Positions 1 through 13,600 of a DNA stretch of 64,000 nucleotides are shown here, piece after piece. Under the pieces are notes generated by a model. It searched no databases and was not told the DNA's origin. It was given only the letters and a program-made list of their open reading frames with translations. Position numbers and translations under genes: made by a program. This stretch comes from Anadara kagoshimensis (Eukaryota > Mollusca > Bivalvia > Arcoida > Arcidae), in assembly GCA_021292105.1 (NCBI GenBank), contig CM037869.1:9830704-9894703 (forward strand), read 5' to 3'. The stretch's first letter is position 1; every line of letters starts with the position of its first letter.

Positions 1-1302
1 ACAGCTTGTTAAGACATTGGTACAGACAGCAGAGAAAAAACAACAGTAATAACATAAATAGACAAACAAGAAAGGTCAAAAGACAGTACAGAAATTCTAA
101 AAGAATGAAATCCTGAATATAAAAGCAAACAAACTAAAATATGTTGTGTACAATTTCCTTGAGGTCCATTTCAGAGTCCCAGTGTTCATTCTAGAAGGGG
201 CCACTGCTCTCATATTTTGCCAAATGACTCATTGTAAGCCATATTTAACAAAACATGAATGCAAAAAATCAATATTATGGTGTTTTGGATGAAAGTGTTT
301 TGAAAGAAGACGTTCTCTGAAAAATCATAAGATTGAACACTGGCGTTCCGCTTCTGACTTTGAAAGTGGGAAGTAACAATGGGTCTTATAACCAAACTCG
401 AAGCAGATGGTTGCCACGTGAGATAATGGTACTAATGATTTAGATATATAAAAATTTTGTTTTATGTGCATATTGCGAAAATTTTCGAGATGTCCAATAT
501 TCGTGGTTCTAAGAACAAATACCATATTGTTGTGTTGTTAATTCGTGGTTTGTGGTTACGGTTTAAGGGAAATTCGCAATATATACTATTTCGTTGACAT
601 TTATATTCGTGAGATAGAATATCTATAAAAACAATGAAAATTGAGACACAACGAAACAATGATTCCACAGTATATGTTGAACAATCAATTACAAAAAGAC
701 ATGGAATATGTATGGCATATTTGGACCAATTTGCAGCAAGTTCCGAACAGTAGCTACCTTTGTTTGTGTACCTAGGATAGGCAATTGGATATTTTTATGG
801 AGCTTTATAAATAATTGTTGTAAATAACATTTATTTACCTACTTGTCGTCATGGATATACATTGGTGTTTTGACATATAGCTATTAATAATGACCATGTT
901 CGCAATTAAAAATCTCTTGTATCAGAGATAATTAGTTGAGTTTTAGTATTTCATGCAAGTGTATCTCTAAAGACACATCTATATAGCTATGCATTTTATG
1001 GAAAGTCATGCTGCACAGCCGGCGAAAAACCCCGTTTAGTCTACACACATAACTATACAGTAACCATGTGGTAAAATTTGATTGGTCGGTGAGTTGTCAC
1101 TATGGGCAACGATTTTATAATATTTGTGGAACTTTTCATGTGTTAACTGCATCAACTCTCAATGGTACCACACAAAGCCGCATGTGTTTTAATGTTACTG
1201 TCAAACTCTGGTGATCAGAAAATCCAATGCAACAGACACACGTCGTGTACAAGAGAAACGAGCATCTTCATGACAAGGAGCCAAGCCGAGTTATGGTAAC
1301 AC
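1..1302. other. Non-coding stretch
   Basis: Only short frames with no family resemblance. I see no gene, array or bounded element. Confidence 0.5.
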
Positions 1303-1620
1303 ATGCATTGTAACAGCTAATGAAGTCCAACGCCTAATGAAGTTGAAAATTAAGTCCAGACTTTATTAGGCGTCAAGGTTACAACGCCTAATGACATCCG
1401 GACTTCATTAGGCGTCAAGGTTACAACGCCTAATGAAATCCGGACTTCATTGGGCGTTGACTATTTCGACGCCTACTGAAGTCCAAAGATTGAGGCCCCA
1501 GACGAGAAATTAATACCGTGGTTCAATTTGAGAATAATTCTATTTTGTAATAAATACCAAAATAAACTTCTTGTCTGGAGCTTTAATCTTTGGACGTCAT
1601 TAGGAGTTGTTATAATGCAT
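1303..1620. mobile_element. Palindromic foldback element with tandem hairpins
   Basis: The ends are inverted (ATGCATTGTAACA and TGTTATAATGCAT). Inside, a palindrome of ACGCCTAATGAAGTCC and its complement repeats about three times (about 1330-1470). A 40-bp block with AAGATTGAGGCCCCAGAC (about 1470-1510) is repeated inverted at 1566-1610. No coding potential. Confidence 0.65.
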
Positions 1621-2033
1621 TATTAAAACACCAGACATTCGTAAATGTATGATTTTCTGTGAAAACTGTTTAATTTACGAGTGGAACAAGACAATGTTGT
1701 GAATGCCTTTTCTGATCTCATGACATTGCAACGAAGTTAAAATGTATTCGTTCATTTCGACATGTACCTTGTTTGTAAGTATCAATGTTAGATGAATTGT
1801 CTGTCCAACCGTATATATGTTTTAATCATTGTATTGTAGTGGCCAGTATCCATTTATCTTAATAAGAATGATATTAATATGTTTAATTGTTGTGAAGAGT
1901 AATATTGTAAACTTGTATTATATTATTATGAACTTGAATGTCATGTAAATAAAAATGAAAATAGTGTTTTCAATGTAAAATGAGAATTATCCTTTAAGGT
2001 AAGTTGTTTGTAAAACGAAAACAAACATACCGC

Positions 2034-2870
2034 TCCATGTCTAAATCACAATCCCAAAAGCAAGTTAAAATTTAAACTCGTGAACTTCCACCAGGGACGT
2101 GTTGCCGGTGCAAGGAATTACTATTCATATGTGAATTGTTAGCATATGGTGGATGAAGCGATTAATACATAATTGTTACATGACTATTTCATCACATTAA
2201 TAGTCAAATGACAGTGTTATGAAAAATGTTTTACCAGATTAAATTGCTTAACATCTCCAGTTTGGTTGGAGTTGGACATACAGTCGGCCACTATGAATCT
2301 TCAATACTCATTAATACATCCACTGACTAGATCTGTCCTGGCATTGCAGTTTTAAGCTATAAAATAGCAATTTTAGAAATCATATACATGTATTTAGTTT
2401 GTATAACAAAATATCATTAAAAACCTATGCTTCATCGTGATATTCCAGAATTGTTTTTATTTTGAGGGCTACACGCCGAAACTCGAATCAGGCCATCTTA
2501 GTACTGGAGTTAGTTGTCACTCCGGTTATGCTTGCCCTTCCGGAGCATCTGACTTCATCTCTCTTGTAGTTTTGGTCCTTTGGATGAAACCTTACAACCC
2601 TATGTCCCGTGTCAAGGCGGACTTGGCTGAATGAACCGCTGTCCCGTGTCACGGCGGACTTGGCTGAATGAACCGTCCCTGTACATTGCCCTAACGCCCT
2701 AACAGCACTGCAATGGAGCTAGTGAAGTCTCGATAAAGTGCAATAAATATAAATGACTTGGACATAAACCCGATTTAATCAATCAGTCAATCTTTTAGAA
2801 GTCCGTGCTTTAACTTTTGCCGGTTTTCAATTTTTACATTGCTTTTGGGGTTGTGATTTGAACATGGATA
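2034..2870. mobile_element. Inverted-repeat element interrupted by a SINE tail
   Basis: Inverted ends: CCATGTCTAAATCACAATCC near 2038 and the complement of CCATGTTCAAATCACAACCC near 2850. The interior has GCTTGCCCTTCCGGAGCA (about 2528), also found in the 58.9-kb repeat. A SINE tail lies at 2590-2795. No clear target duplication. Confidence 0.45.
2590..2795 (+). repeat. SINE-like tail
   Basis: Contains a duplicated CTGTCCCGTGTCACGGCGGA block, a GACATAAACCCGATTTAATC segment and an ATCAATCAGTCAATC end. These are shared with copies at 19.0, 42.2 and 56.4 kb. Confidence 0.5.
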
Positions 2871-3329
2871 ACACCTAAATCAATTTAATACAGTTAAAAA
2901 AATGTGAGTTGGAATATTTTGCATTATTGTGGTTTTTACTGGTACATTTACCTTAGCTAAGTAACGCAATATACCAAGTTCCACTAATAAGGCCGACGTT
3001 TAATCATTAAGACGCGTGTCTGTAGACACACTTATTGGTAAGTACACAATGAAGATGAACAAATGCACGTGCAAAACAATCTGCTCCCTTTCTCATTTTA
3101 ACGATTTTATTGACATAATTGGCATTTTCTCGGTTACACGTGCATGTTTAAAACAATTTACGCGCACTGGTAAAGTACTACATGTACCATGCACATGTCA
3201 GAATCTAAATTATGTAATAGCACTAATTCAGGCTGTTAAGACTTTAAACTTTTTAAATTCTTTTTAAAACTTTAGTTGAAGTAGTATCAGTTGTCTGTAT
3301 ACTGAAATAACTTATGATGGACAGCCAAC

Positions 3330-4000
3330 AAAATTGCCTCTAGTGGTGTGGCTCATGTACATTTGTCTGTATGACTGTCCCACTGGCCTTAAAAGGATGG
3401 GTCTCTGTGGTCTAAGCCAAGCATTATGGACCGCAGCCACTCCTACTGCCTAGATTCAAATACCATTCCGATTGATCTTGTGCGAAAAAGTTTTTACACA
3501 CGGGATCTAGTTTATTTCGTCAACAAACTAACCATTTTGACACAAGTGAGATCCTAGTGCAAGAACGTTCGTCAGTTTGTTTAGACAACCTCGTTTTTCT
3601 CTGATATTTCCGATTTCCTTTTACCATGCCTCAATATAAATGAAATATTTCTTGGCTAGGTTGTGTGGTTTATTCTTGGCACTATAGTTTCCTTTTAACA
3701 TCTATGAACTGAATGCCTCAATATGAATGGACTAGTTTGAATAGGGCACGCATTTTTCTCTGGGTACTCTGGTATCTTTTTACCATCTATGAACACCACA
3801 ATGAAAGAGTATGTGTTTTTCTCCGGGTGCTCTGGTTTCATTTTACCATCTACTGAACCCCACAATATAATTGAAATACTTCCAGAATGGGTCATGTGGT
3901 TTTCTCTGGGTATTTAGGTTTCCTCTGTAATCTATAAAATGACCACCTCAATATAAGCGAAATAATTTTTGATTGGGCATAAAACACTTCTACTCCACTG
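3330..4000 (+). repeat. SINE copy with tandemly repeated tail
   Basis: A tRNA-like head remnant lies near 3395. From about 3590 to 3985, a block of about 90 bp (TTTTACCATCTATGAAC ... CCTCAATATAA ... TTTTCTCTGGGTACTCTGG) recurs about four times with drift. Confidence 0.5.
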
Positions 4001-4825
4001 ATTTTTAACCACCAATTCTGACATTTTAGTCATTAATGATATAATAAAACATGGCCACTTTTTAAATCTCAATCCTTTAAGCAAAGTACAAACTGAAAAC
4101 TTGCAAATTAAGTAAAACATGCAAGTGACGTCTTTTAGGGTAAGAGCCTCCTGTCTAGCTAGCTACGGTCACCACATGAAATAACAATTTGGAACTTGGA
4201 ATTCCTGCCGCGAAACCATTGGATGTGAAATATATCAATGGTAATTTTAAAACCAAAACTGGAACAAATGTCTGGACCAAGACACACATATATAACCATA
4301 GTAAGATATTTTATTCATTAAAACATAATAATAACAGCATAAAACAGAACCATTACATCAAAATATGTATACATACATACTACAATACATAACTCATTAA
4401 CAGCAAAATAATTATGCATTCATAAAATGATGATGATGATGGAGTGGAGAGTTCACAGTATACCATGTGATAATCCATAATATTTATGTAGAAAAATTGA
4501 AATGAGATGTCATTTTAAAAGTATACGTCAAACAAATCCCAATGGAGAAATCCCCAACAATGTGCATGTTCAAAATATGAATAGCAGTCTTCCACACAGA
4601 GATTGTACCTTTGAAGTTTCATAAAGATCTGTTAAATAGTTTTTAAACAAGAGGCCCATGGGCCTTAAAGCTCATCTGAGGCTAAGTACATATCTCATGC
4701 AGAGGTTCAATGGTCAATAACATTTATTAAAGAGAACTCCTAATTTTCAGCAGTAAGGCAGAATTAAATGCAAGGATTTTTGCAAGTTAATCATACCTTG
4801 TCCCGAGTTTGCTACATATAATATA

Positions 4826-4834
4826 TGTATAATA

Positions 4835-4875
<41 letters not shown>
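4826..4875. repeat. (TA)n microsatellite
   Basis: Alternating TA run on the left of the perfect inverted repeat. A shorter run (5112-5133) lies on its right. Confidence 0.85.
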
Positions 4876-4877
<2 letters not shown>

Positions 4878-5079
4878 AAATAAATAAGTACAACACGATT
4901 TTGTAAAGCATTAGCGCTTTCATTTCATCTTCAGATGCTTTACATAGTAACATTCATAACATAGTAACATAATAATAACAGTTACTATGTTATGAATGTT
5001 ACTATGTAAAGCATCTGAAGATGAAATGAAAGCGCTAATGCTTTACAAAATCGTGTTGTACTTATTTATTTTATTATAT
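4870..5079. repeat. Perfect 98-bp inverted repeat
   Basis: Arms 4870-4968 and 4981-5079 are complementary at every base I checked around a 12-nt loop (ATAATAATAACA). (TA)n flanks both sides. It is absent from the second Helitron-like copy, so it is a nested insertion. Confidence 0.85.
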
Positions 5080-5189
5080 TCTACCGGACACTGAGAAACT
5101 AACTTTTTCTTTATATATATATATATATATATATTATATATTCTAGCTACAATACATTATTTATAAACAGCTAAAAAAGTAAAAAAAAA

Positions 5190-6410
5190 GTAAGAAACTA
5201 TGACCTTCATCTGTATATCAAAATGATTGTTAGGCCATTACCTACAATATTCAAATATACATGCCTATACAAAAAGTTAATAGTTTTCGAAATAATTAAC
5301 CATTTCAGTATCCTTTCCCATCTGTAACCTTGACCTTTGAATCCATGACCTTAATCTATATATTAAAATGATCGTTAAATCAATTCCTACAACATTGTAT
5401 ATACATGTCTATACAAAAAGCTTTAGGTTTTAAGATAATTAACCATTTCAGTATTCTTTCGCATCTGTGACCTTAACCTTTGAACGCATGACATTAATCT
5501 ATATATCAAAATGATCGTTAAATCAAAACCTACAATATTGTAATATACATGTCTATACAAAAAGCTTATAGTTTTTTAGATAATTAACCATTTCAGTATT
5601 CTTTTGCATCTGTGACCTTGACCTTTGAACCCATGACATTAATCTATATATCCAAATGATCGTTAAATCAATTCCTACAATATTGTAATATACATGTCTA
5701 TACAAACAGTTAATAGTTTTCTAGATAATTAACCATTTCGGTATTTTTTCGCATCTATGACCTTGACCTTTGAACCCATGACATTAATCTATATATCAAA
5801 ATGATCATTAAATCAATTCCTTCAAACTTGTAATATACATGTCTATACAAAAAGTTTATAGTTTTCTAGATAATTAACCATTTTGGTACACTTTCGCATC
5901 TGTGACCTTGACCTTTGAACCCATGACCTTAATCTATATATAAAAATGAATCATTAAATCAATTCCTACAATATTGTAATATACATGTCTATACAAAAAG
6001 CTTACAGATTTTTAGATAATTAACCATTTCGGTATTGTTTTGCATCTGTGACCTTGACCTTTGAACCCATGACATTAATCTATATATCAAAATGATCGTT
6101 AAATCAAAACCTACAATATTTGGATATACATGTCTATACAAAAAGTTAAAAGTTTTCGAGATAATTAACCATTTATGTATTGATTTGCATCTGTGACCTT
6201 GACCTTTGAACCAATGACCTTTATTAATATATCAAAATTACCATTGTGCCATTACCTACAATATTCTTATATGCCTATACAAAAAGTTAATAGTTTTGCA
6301 GATAATCAACTTTAACGAAAATAGTTGTGCATCCTTGACCTTTGAACTCATGACCTTGATCTATGTATCAAAATGATCGTCATGTCAATACCTACAATTA
6401 ACTGAAAATC
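5190..6410 (+). repeat. Tandem array of about 145-bp units, copy 1
   Basis: About eight to nine diverged units, each with TGACCTTGACCTTTGAAC, ATATATCAAAATGAT, ATACATGTCTATACAAAAAG and GATAATTAACCATTT. Confidence 0.85.
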
Positions 6411-7032
6411 TCATGCCATTATCACCTGAAATGTTTAAAAAATAGCATTTTTTATCAAAGGTCAAAAACAGGGACATGACCTTGACCTTTGATCTTGACA
6501 CCTCTTGAAAGAAAATAGCAAGACAAGATCAACAGTGAAAACTCCTTAAAATTATCTTCAGCCGTTATTGAGTTATAACAATAAATGTCTCATTTTCAAA
6601 ATTACATAATTTTACGCAAAAAACGTGTAACCTATTTTGCGTTCAATTTTCATGAAAAACACAATTTTAATGTTCCCAGGTATGCTGAATCTAAATATCT
6701 AATCAAAGTTTGCCTGCACCTTTTGGTTTCAGAGAAGAAGATTTTTTTGTCTTTTTGCTATTTTTAGCAATGGCAGCCATCTTGTTGGGCGTGGCCAAAC
6801 CCTGAACACAATTTTTAAAGGTTGTTACCTAGGCATGATAATCGCCAAGTTTCATCAAATTTGCCCCAGTAGTTTTGGAGAAGATTAAAATGTAAAGTTT
6901 ACACACGACACATGACGGACGGTGATAGATTGCAATAGCTCATCTGAGCCTTTGGCTCAGGTGAGCTAAAAAAATTGGCTGACAAAATGTTGATGGAAAG
7001 ATACAGTTGTATAATGGTATAAGTTGACATTT

Positions 7033-8514
7033 CAGGGTTCGACATTAGCCCACATCCGACAGACAATGTCTAGTAAAATTTTGGTCCGGGCGTGTGAAAA
7101 TTTTGCTGACTAGCCCGACTGGTCGTGTGTTAGTCTGGGGATGAATTAATTTCACATCAATTTTTTTTTATTTCTGAACAAAAACTGTGTCGTCTTACCT
7201 TAATAAAAACAGTCATAAAACAGGAAGTACCGGTAATCAGATGAAGTCATTTTGCTTAACTCAATTCCATTATCTACTCAAGCGCCGATATGATCAAGAT
7301 GAAAGCACATGTTTTCCGGTATTTACATTAGCAACATCGTCGATGGTGATTTTACAATTTTGAAAATAAGGCAACAAATTTTGTGCCGACTTGCATATGA
7401 CTTTCAATACATGGAGTGATTAAAATAACAAATACTTTAAAATATAGTCATTTTAGAGACCTATCTACAACTTTAATGATTATGAAGCCATAACACTGGT
7501 AATAATACTCACATCATGTTGAAAAACAGGTGTCAAAGTCCTCTCGTTTTAATCCAATTAATTACAAAGGATTCTTAAAAATAATCTGGATATGTTTTTT
7601 TAACAAGCAAACATCTTTAATTTGCTAAATAATATCTATCAGAGCAGTAAAACTAAGGTGTAGACTGAATATCCTTGATCAGTCTACATGTGCAGTCAGT
7701 TTTCAAAACAAACACAATGGCGGCTACCGTAGACATGTGCTTCCTGTTTCATTTATAGGATAATTTGTAAGAAAACCATCAAATGTAATTTTTCACTGTT
7801 AAAAGTAATTTCATAATTTATTAATACCTATTAATAAAAAAATTAAAAAAAACTTGATCTTTTCGGATATCCTGCATACAAGTAGAGCACCCCTAGGTGG
7901 ACTATTATGAGGAAAAAACATTGATATAACAGTGGCTTTTCTTTTAAACTTTGTTAATGTCTTTCTTAAGGACATTACTGTATTTAAAAAAAACATATAC
8001 TTCATTATAAAAAAAAATGGAAAAAGTGAGATTTTACTAATTTTCAGTTTTGTTTTGAACTTAATGCAAAAATAAATAAATTAAAAAAAGCAGTGGTGAC
8101 AGTGCTGTTACTAGTCCATCATTTACATAAATTTAATTACTAGTAATGTAATGCACGATAAAATATGTTTGAAATTTATCATGTTAAGCTTGAAAAGGGG
8201 CTCTATGCAGGTTTCATTATATAGAAGAGAGCCCTGCATCGATGACAACTCGCTTCAATTTTGGTTTTACCAGTTAGGCAAAGAAAAACTGTAAGTAAAG
8301 GGTAGGGAAGAAACTAAAAGAAGTATGGCAATGAAAAGAGACAGAAAAATTGTTTAAAAGTGTTAAAGATGACATCGACAGGATGAAAAATGATGAGATA
8401 AAACACATTTTATCATAACTATTTTGGGGCTAGTAGAATTTAATTCAGGGCTAGTAAAAATTCTCAGAACTAGCCCGACTGGTCTAGTCTTTAAAAACAT
8501 TGTGTTGAACCCTG
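7033..8514. mobile_element. CAGGG-ended transposon, 1482 bp
   Basis: Terminal inverted repeat CAGGGTTCGACA / complement of TGTTGAACCCTG, flanked by 5-bp duplication CATTT (7028-7032, 8515-8519). ACTAGCCCGACTGGT recurs in direct orientation near both ends. No transposase frame. Confidence 0.65.
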
Positions 8515-8519
8515 CATTT

Positions 8520-10686
8520 TCCCATAAAATAAAGTTATTCTGGGACTTGGCTATGTGGATGTTTTCCAAATTTGGTTAAATCGTTTTAAAGAGGTTTAAT
8601 CACCTGATCTGCTAGCGAACCCATTGTGAATTATGATAGCATTAATCTCTTCTCCATAAATGCACACTAATTCCCAGCAATAAAATTCAACCTGTAACAG
8701 GTTTTAAAAAATTTTAAAGTCATGCAACTATGAGCAAGTAAATATAATGTATTGGGAGAAAACTGAATGTTTTTAATTAAAATAATGAACTAAGGATTCA
8801 GATTCTGGATTAACAGAGTCCATGGTCTGATCATCGGGACCATGAATTTTTTATCCCTCGCTATAGCCATACCATTGGAATACATAAGTTCAAACATAAC
8901 CAGTTAATTGGGATTCACTTTTCTTTGGAATATATCAAGCAAGGTGTTTTAGGTGAACAAGAATCACATCTATGAACTAGGTTATCACTCTTATGCATTA
9001 TATTCACAGACCAATTTTTTCAGAGCATTAACATTAATATTTTTGATGTTCAAAATTCTACAAATCTCAAATTCTAATGGTTCCTGTTAAAACACAGGAT
9101 ATTGTTGCAGGCTTGAGTGGTCCCTGGCCTCCACATTAGTCTAAATTTCAAACTTCTCTATTTCACAGATTACTTTTTATTCATAACATTTTGTCACACA
9201 ATTCTAAGCTTAAATATTAATTTGTTTAACATAATTAAAGGAAATCAACATTTTGACAATTGAAACGAGTCTCGAGTGATGTCTGGCTTAAATTAGCCTT
9301 AACAATGATACAGAACCCAAAATGCATGCATGTACAAATTTTTTAGTATGCCTATATATATATATAATGGTAAACTTTGGATCAAAGGTGAAAACATAAA
9401 GCTACATACATACATCCATCAATTAAATATTAAATAAAGTAAAGACTGGTTACACTATGTCAGTAAAACATTATAATCTCAGAATAGCCTTAAGTAAGTA
9501 ATGAAAACAAATGTAATTTAGATCAATGAATTTAGCATATGATATCCCCTGTTTGTGAGCAATTAATATTTCCAATGACATAAAATTGCATCAGTTATCG
9601 CCTACCCGTAGAAACAGGGAATTTGCAAGATCAACAATTTCAAAACATTACACATAAACGTAAGTGGTATTGATCAAGTGGTACACTAGTAATATCAATC
9701 ATAGTTACCATTGCTGAGATAACAACCGATGCCCTAGGAACCTTAAGACAAACTAACTGATCAACTAGCTGGCAAGTCAAATACTTGCTTAAATAACACA
9801 TCAGGAAAACCAGAAGTAAACTCCAAACTCAGGACAGGTCCTAAACATAATTATTTTGTAGCAGTTAAAACCATGATAAAAACAAGAATTTCCTTTGCTG
9901 TGATATTGTAATTATTAAAACAACCATAATTTTGTGTCAAAATCTTTCTTCCCCAATTTTCTTGGTGCAACTTTGTCTAATGATAATAAAAGTCAAGAAG
10001 ATTTTATCAAACATTCTTTAACAACTTTGTAACAGATTTTAATTAATTCACAAATCTATAAAACTATAGTCTAAAATCAGAAATAACCCAAGAATTCTTC
10101 ATTGTCTTATCCATCTGTAATATATATGTCAGAGAAAGGCTTTAGAATATGCATCATTCAATCTCTTACAAAACTTTTAAGTCTCTGATCTACTTCCTTT
10201 TGACACATTTGTAATTGGAAAAATAGAAACTGAATGATGGCATAGTTAAACAAAATTGACCTGTCTACTTGATCTTCAATTTAAATATTTATTATGGGTG
10301 AGTACATTAATGTATAGGAAACACAAGTACATATAGGAAACACTATTTTCACAGAGTAAACATATTTATTGTATATATGTGTTTACTGCGAGTCCTAATA
10401 CTACCCATATATGAGATAGATCCTCCTAAATGAATATTTCTAATAAGGGTCAAGCCAACAGGTCCAAGTTGTTTGCCTTTAGAAGATTTTGTTGTTTATT
10501 CAAAATTCAATCATCTGATTAACAATTTTCATATGACATGTACTTCTCAGTTAACATAACTGACCACGTGACATATAGTAGTCCCAAGCTATTATAACTA
10601 ATTGTATCGTTCTCTCATATGGTTTAATAACTGGATGAATTCATATTTCTTCTCCGGGCATTCCAATGGATAAGTACTTTGAGATC
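8520..10686. other. Spacer downstream of RB1
   Basis: AT-rich, including the RB1 3' UTR near its right end. A short TA run lies at 9354-9365. No gene or bounded repeat seen. Confidence 0.5.
10495..10500 (-). terminator. Candidate RB1 polyadenylation signal
   Basis: AATAAA on the minus strand, about 190 nt past the RB1 stop. Similar hexamers occur at about 10288 and 10364, so the true cleavage site is undecided. Confidence 0.35.
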
Positions 10687-10699
10687 TTATTTACTCTCG
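10687..10699 (-). CDS. RB1: RB1 exon 28 (stop codon)
   Basis: This terminal exon completes codon 908 and adds Glu, Ser, Lys and TAA. It is chosen for its strong polypyrimidine acceptor (CTTTTTCAG) and lysine-ended tail. A competing acceptor near 11065 falls inside SINE-like repeat DNA and was not preferred. Confidence 0.6.
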
Positions 10700-13600
10700 C
10701 TGAAAAAGATATGTCAGAAAGGATTGAATGATTGATTGAATGGGATGTTATATCGAAGTCAAAAATATTTTAATTATTAAGGTCATTGTGCAGGGAGAAA
10801 TACTTGTTTAGTTAGGAGTACAATGTTATAATTAATTTGCGAAACATCATCAGAAATCAATCTCTACCCAAATATCTGACTTCAGTGCTAAGAGTGGTCT
10901 TAAACATGCATTTATATATCATAGTGCCTCCTACTGCCTTGATGAAAATTTCACTCACAGATCCTAGTGTGAAAAAGTTTGTCAGTTTGCTTGCTGGACA
11001 TCGACAGGTTTGATGAGGTGCTCTTATTTCCTCCACCATTCCAGAACTGACCGTCTTGATATATGAATCCTGATTGAGATGAAAAATCATTGGCTAATTT
11101 GTCCTCTCATATAAAGCATTAAAACAAACCTCTTTGTAGATTTTTCTGACTGGATGGACAAGACAGGTGCTTGCTGACTCTGTGGAGACACTTTACGTTT
11201 TTTCACAATTATAGTACAGTTATCAGGAAACACATCTGCAGAACTGTAATTAAACATTTAAATTTTGGTAAATAAGATTATCCTACCAGTAGGTACTATA
11301 TGTTTAAAGGGCAAAAACTCACAAAATGAGGAAACCAACCCAGGTTAATGATATGCACATCAATCAATGTTGATGTTTGGCATAAAAATTTGCAAATGTT
11401 TGTAGTTTTAGAGAATTTCTCTGGACGAGAAGTGGCTGACCATAACAATTTGAAGGCATTTTTTATTATTTTTTTAATAGCTCTATGTATTTTGCAAATA
11501 TCTCGCTGTTGGCTTGACTCAAAAAGCTTGTAAATTCTATATTCACAATAAAACGGAGAGAAATTGATATATTTAAGTAATAAATGGCTTACTTATGTAT
11601 GGAATCGTCTGCCTGGTCAAATTTTAGTCGTTTTAAGCTCTTTGGTGTAACAGATTTGGATCCATTTTTGGCTCTGAAGACTGTTTCATTAATATTGCGT
11701 AGTTTTTCTGCCGACTAAAATGAATCAATGAAAGTTATTTAAATTCATACAAAATGTGATTCAATGGAGTCAGCAAGCTAACGACATGATCAATACTCCA
11801 AACCAATTGTGCTTAATGATTTGGAAAACATTTCCATAAAAATATTCCAGGAATAACATCATTTTAACAGGATAACCTCAATTAATGCAAATTTATATCC
11901 AAGGGATTTTTTTTGGCTCAGAGTTAGACAACTTTACATGTAGTACACTGGCAAACACTTTATATTAAAGAAAGTTTCTATACAAAAGTTAAAATTCTTC
12001 AATGTAAAATGCATGCAAGTTTTTGCACAAATTTAATTCTACTTGTCCTAAGGATACTAACTACTAAATATGCAGAAAATATTTAAGGTCCAATTATTAT
12101 ATGCTCATCTGTGGTATTTATTTATAGGTAACCTTCTACATATTCTAAAATAAACTGCTGATAAAATGTCAGAATCTACAATATGCATATTCATACCCCA
12201 ATTCCTTCACCGAAGCAGTATAACTGTCTAGTTGTAGGAGTCATCTGGCTAGGAGAATGTGGTGCTTTAAATGGAGAATCTTTAAGTGGTGAAACATACA
12301 AATGATTTCTATGTGCAATTCTGTAAAATTAAAATACAACAAGTATATAAATAACAGGTTCAAACACCAATAATTCAAGATATTATACAATTATGGACTT
12401 TTTAGTGGTTGTATATGGTGTGATATTTACCGGAAAAATAAATATTGATCGAGGCGACAGCCGAGGTCAATATTTATTTTTCCAGTGAATATCACACCAT
12501 ATACAACCACTAAAAAGTCCATAACTGTTTTATTATATAATTTAGCCACTGTGGCACTTCGGTTGACAATGTTTTCTCAAACCTGTGACCAGACAATCTA
12601 ACTATTTTACCGATGTTAGATTTCCCTGTCCACCCTGGTTGATCACACTAAAATTATCCTGCATTAGTTAGATTAATCTGACTTTTTAAGTCTGATTCTA
12701 TGAAAAAATAAATGGCATTCCGGATGAGACACAATCAATTAATAATAACTGATAATGCCATAACGTCAACATTCTATGAAAAAAATAACAAGACACAATC
12801 AATTGCGTACACTTAATTGATGACGTTCTAATCATTTTACGGAGAACGTCAAAATCGATGACGTACACCGAATATGATATTCACCGGAAAATCAGTGGTA
12901 TATGATGTGAGATCCAATGATCACGTGTTACCGTTTTAGCCAATCATAAAGATGGAATGTATAAATTATATAATAATGGGTATTATTTCTGGTTGTAATT
13001 GATTTCATCCACTAGTCAATTATCTACTGATCAGGTAGACAATTGAGATGAAACAATCCAGTTGTGGACACATCAATCAGATGGTTGGTTACACCTCTCA
13101 ATATAAACCGGCTATCAATTAAAGTTGAATAATTGACCAATCAAAATAAATCTAAATTTTGTCAAAAAGTTTCTTAAAATTGTCATTAATTACACTTGAC
13201 TATGTCTTGTGTGATATCGTAATTATAGTTGTATAACTCCCACATATGTATGGGATTAAGTTCCAGATAGAGAAATGGGTGTGTCAGGCCCTATCAACTT
13301 ACCTGTATACAGGTGAAGTAAGTGGGGATGATACTGGTTTTGGTACAGGTGATAATGTTGGTGTCTGAAAATAAAAATATCAATGTGGTTTTATAGGATT
13401 TTCTACAATTATGTTTTAAGTGCAGAAACAATGGCAAATTTAAGTAATTTTCATATTTATGTTTTTAATATATATTTTTGGTTCTGTTTGGCACAAATTT
13501 TGGCTAGAGACCAAACAATATACTGTCATAATTTGTTTGTCCATACAAAATATGAAGTTTGTTCTCATTTACACTCCTGTGTAAAATCTTGCCAAAAATG

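Larger units (their letters stand above)
4647..6969 (+). mobile_element. Helitron-like non-autonomous element, copy 1
   Basis: Starts ACAAGAGGCCCATGGGCC. It ends with a hairpin CTGAGCC-TTT-GGCTCAG, five bases, then CTAA, which is the Helitron-type 3' end (hairpin plus CTRR). The centre is a tandem array of about 145-bp units (5190-6410). Such tandem cores occur in Helitron-derived HINE/DINE elements. The same ends and core recur at 33545-35705. The superfamily call is inference. Confidence 0.55.

Noticed and set aside
5190-6410. Centromeric or nucleosome-phased satellite (145-bp period)
   Set aside because: The arrays are short and framed by transposon ends in two places. The nucleosome-like period is only suggestive.
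11010-11065. Alternative last RB1 exon after a TCTCAATCAG acceptor
   Set aside because: It lies within SINE-like repeat sequence. The acceptor at 10700 has a better polypyrimidine tract and gives a lysine-ended tail.
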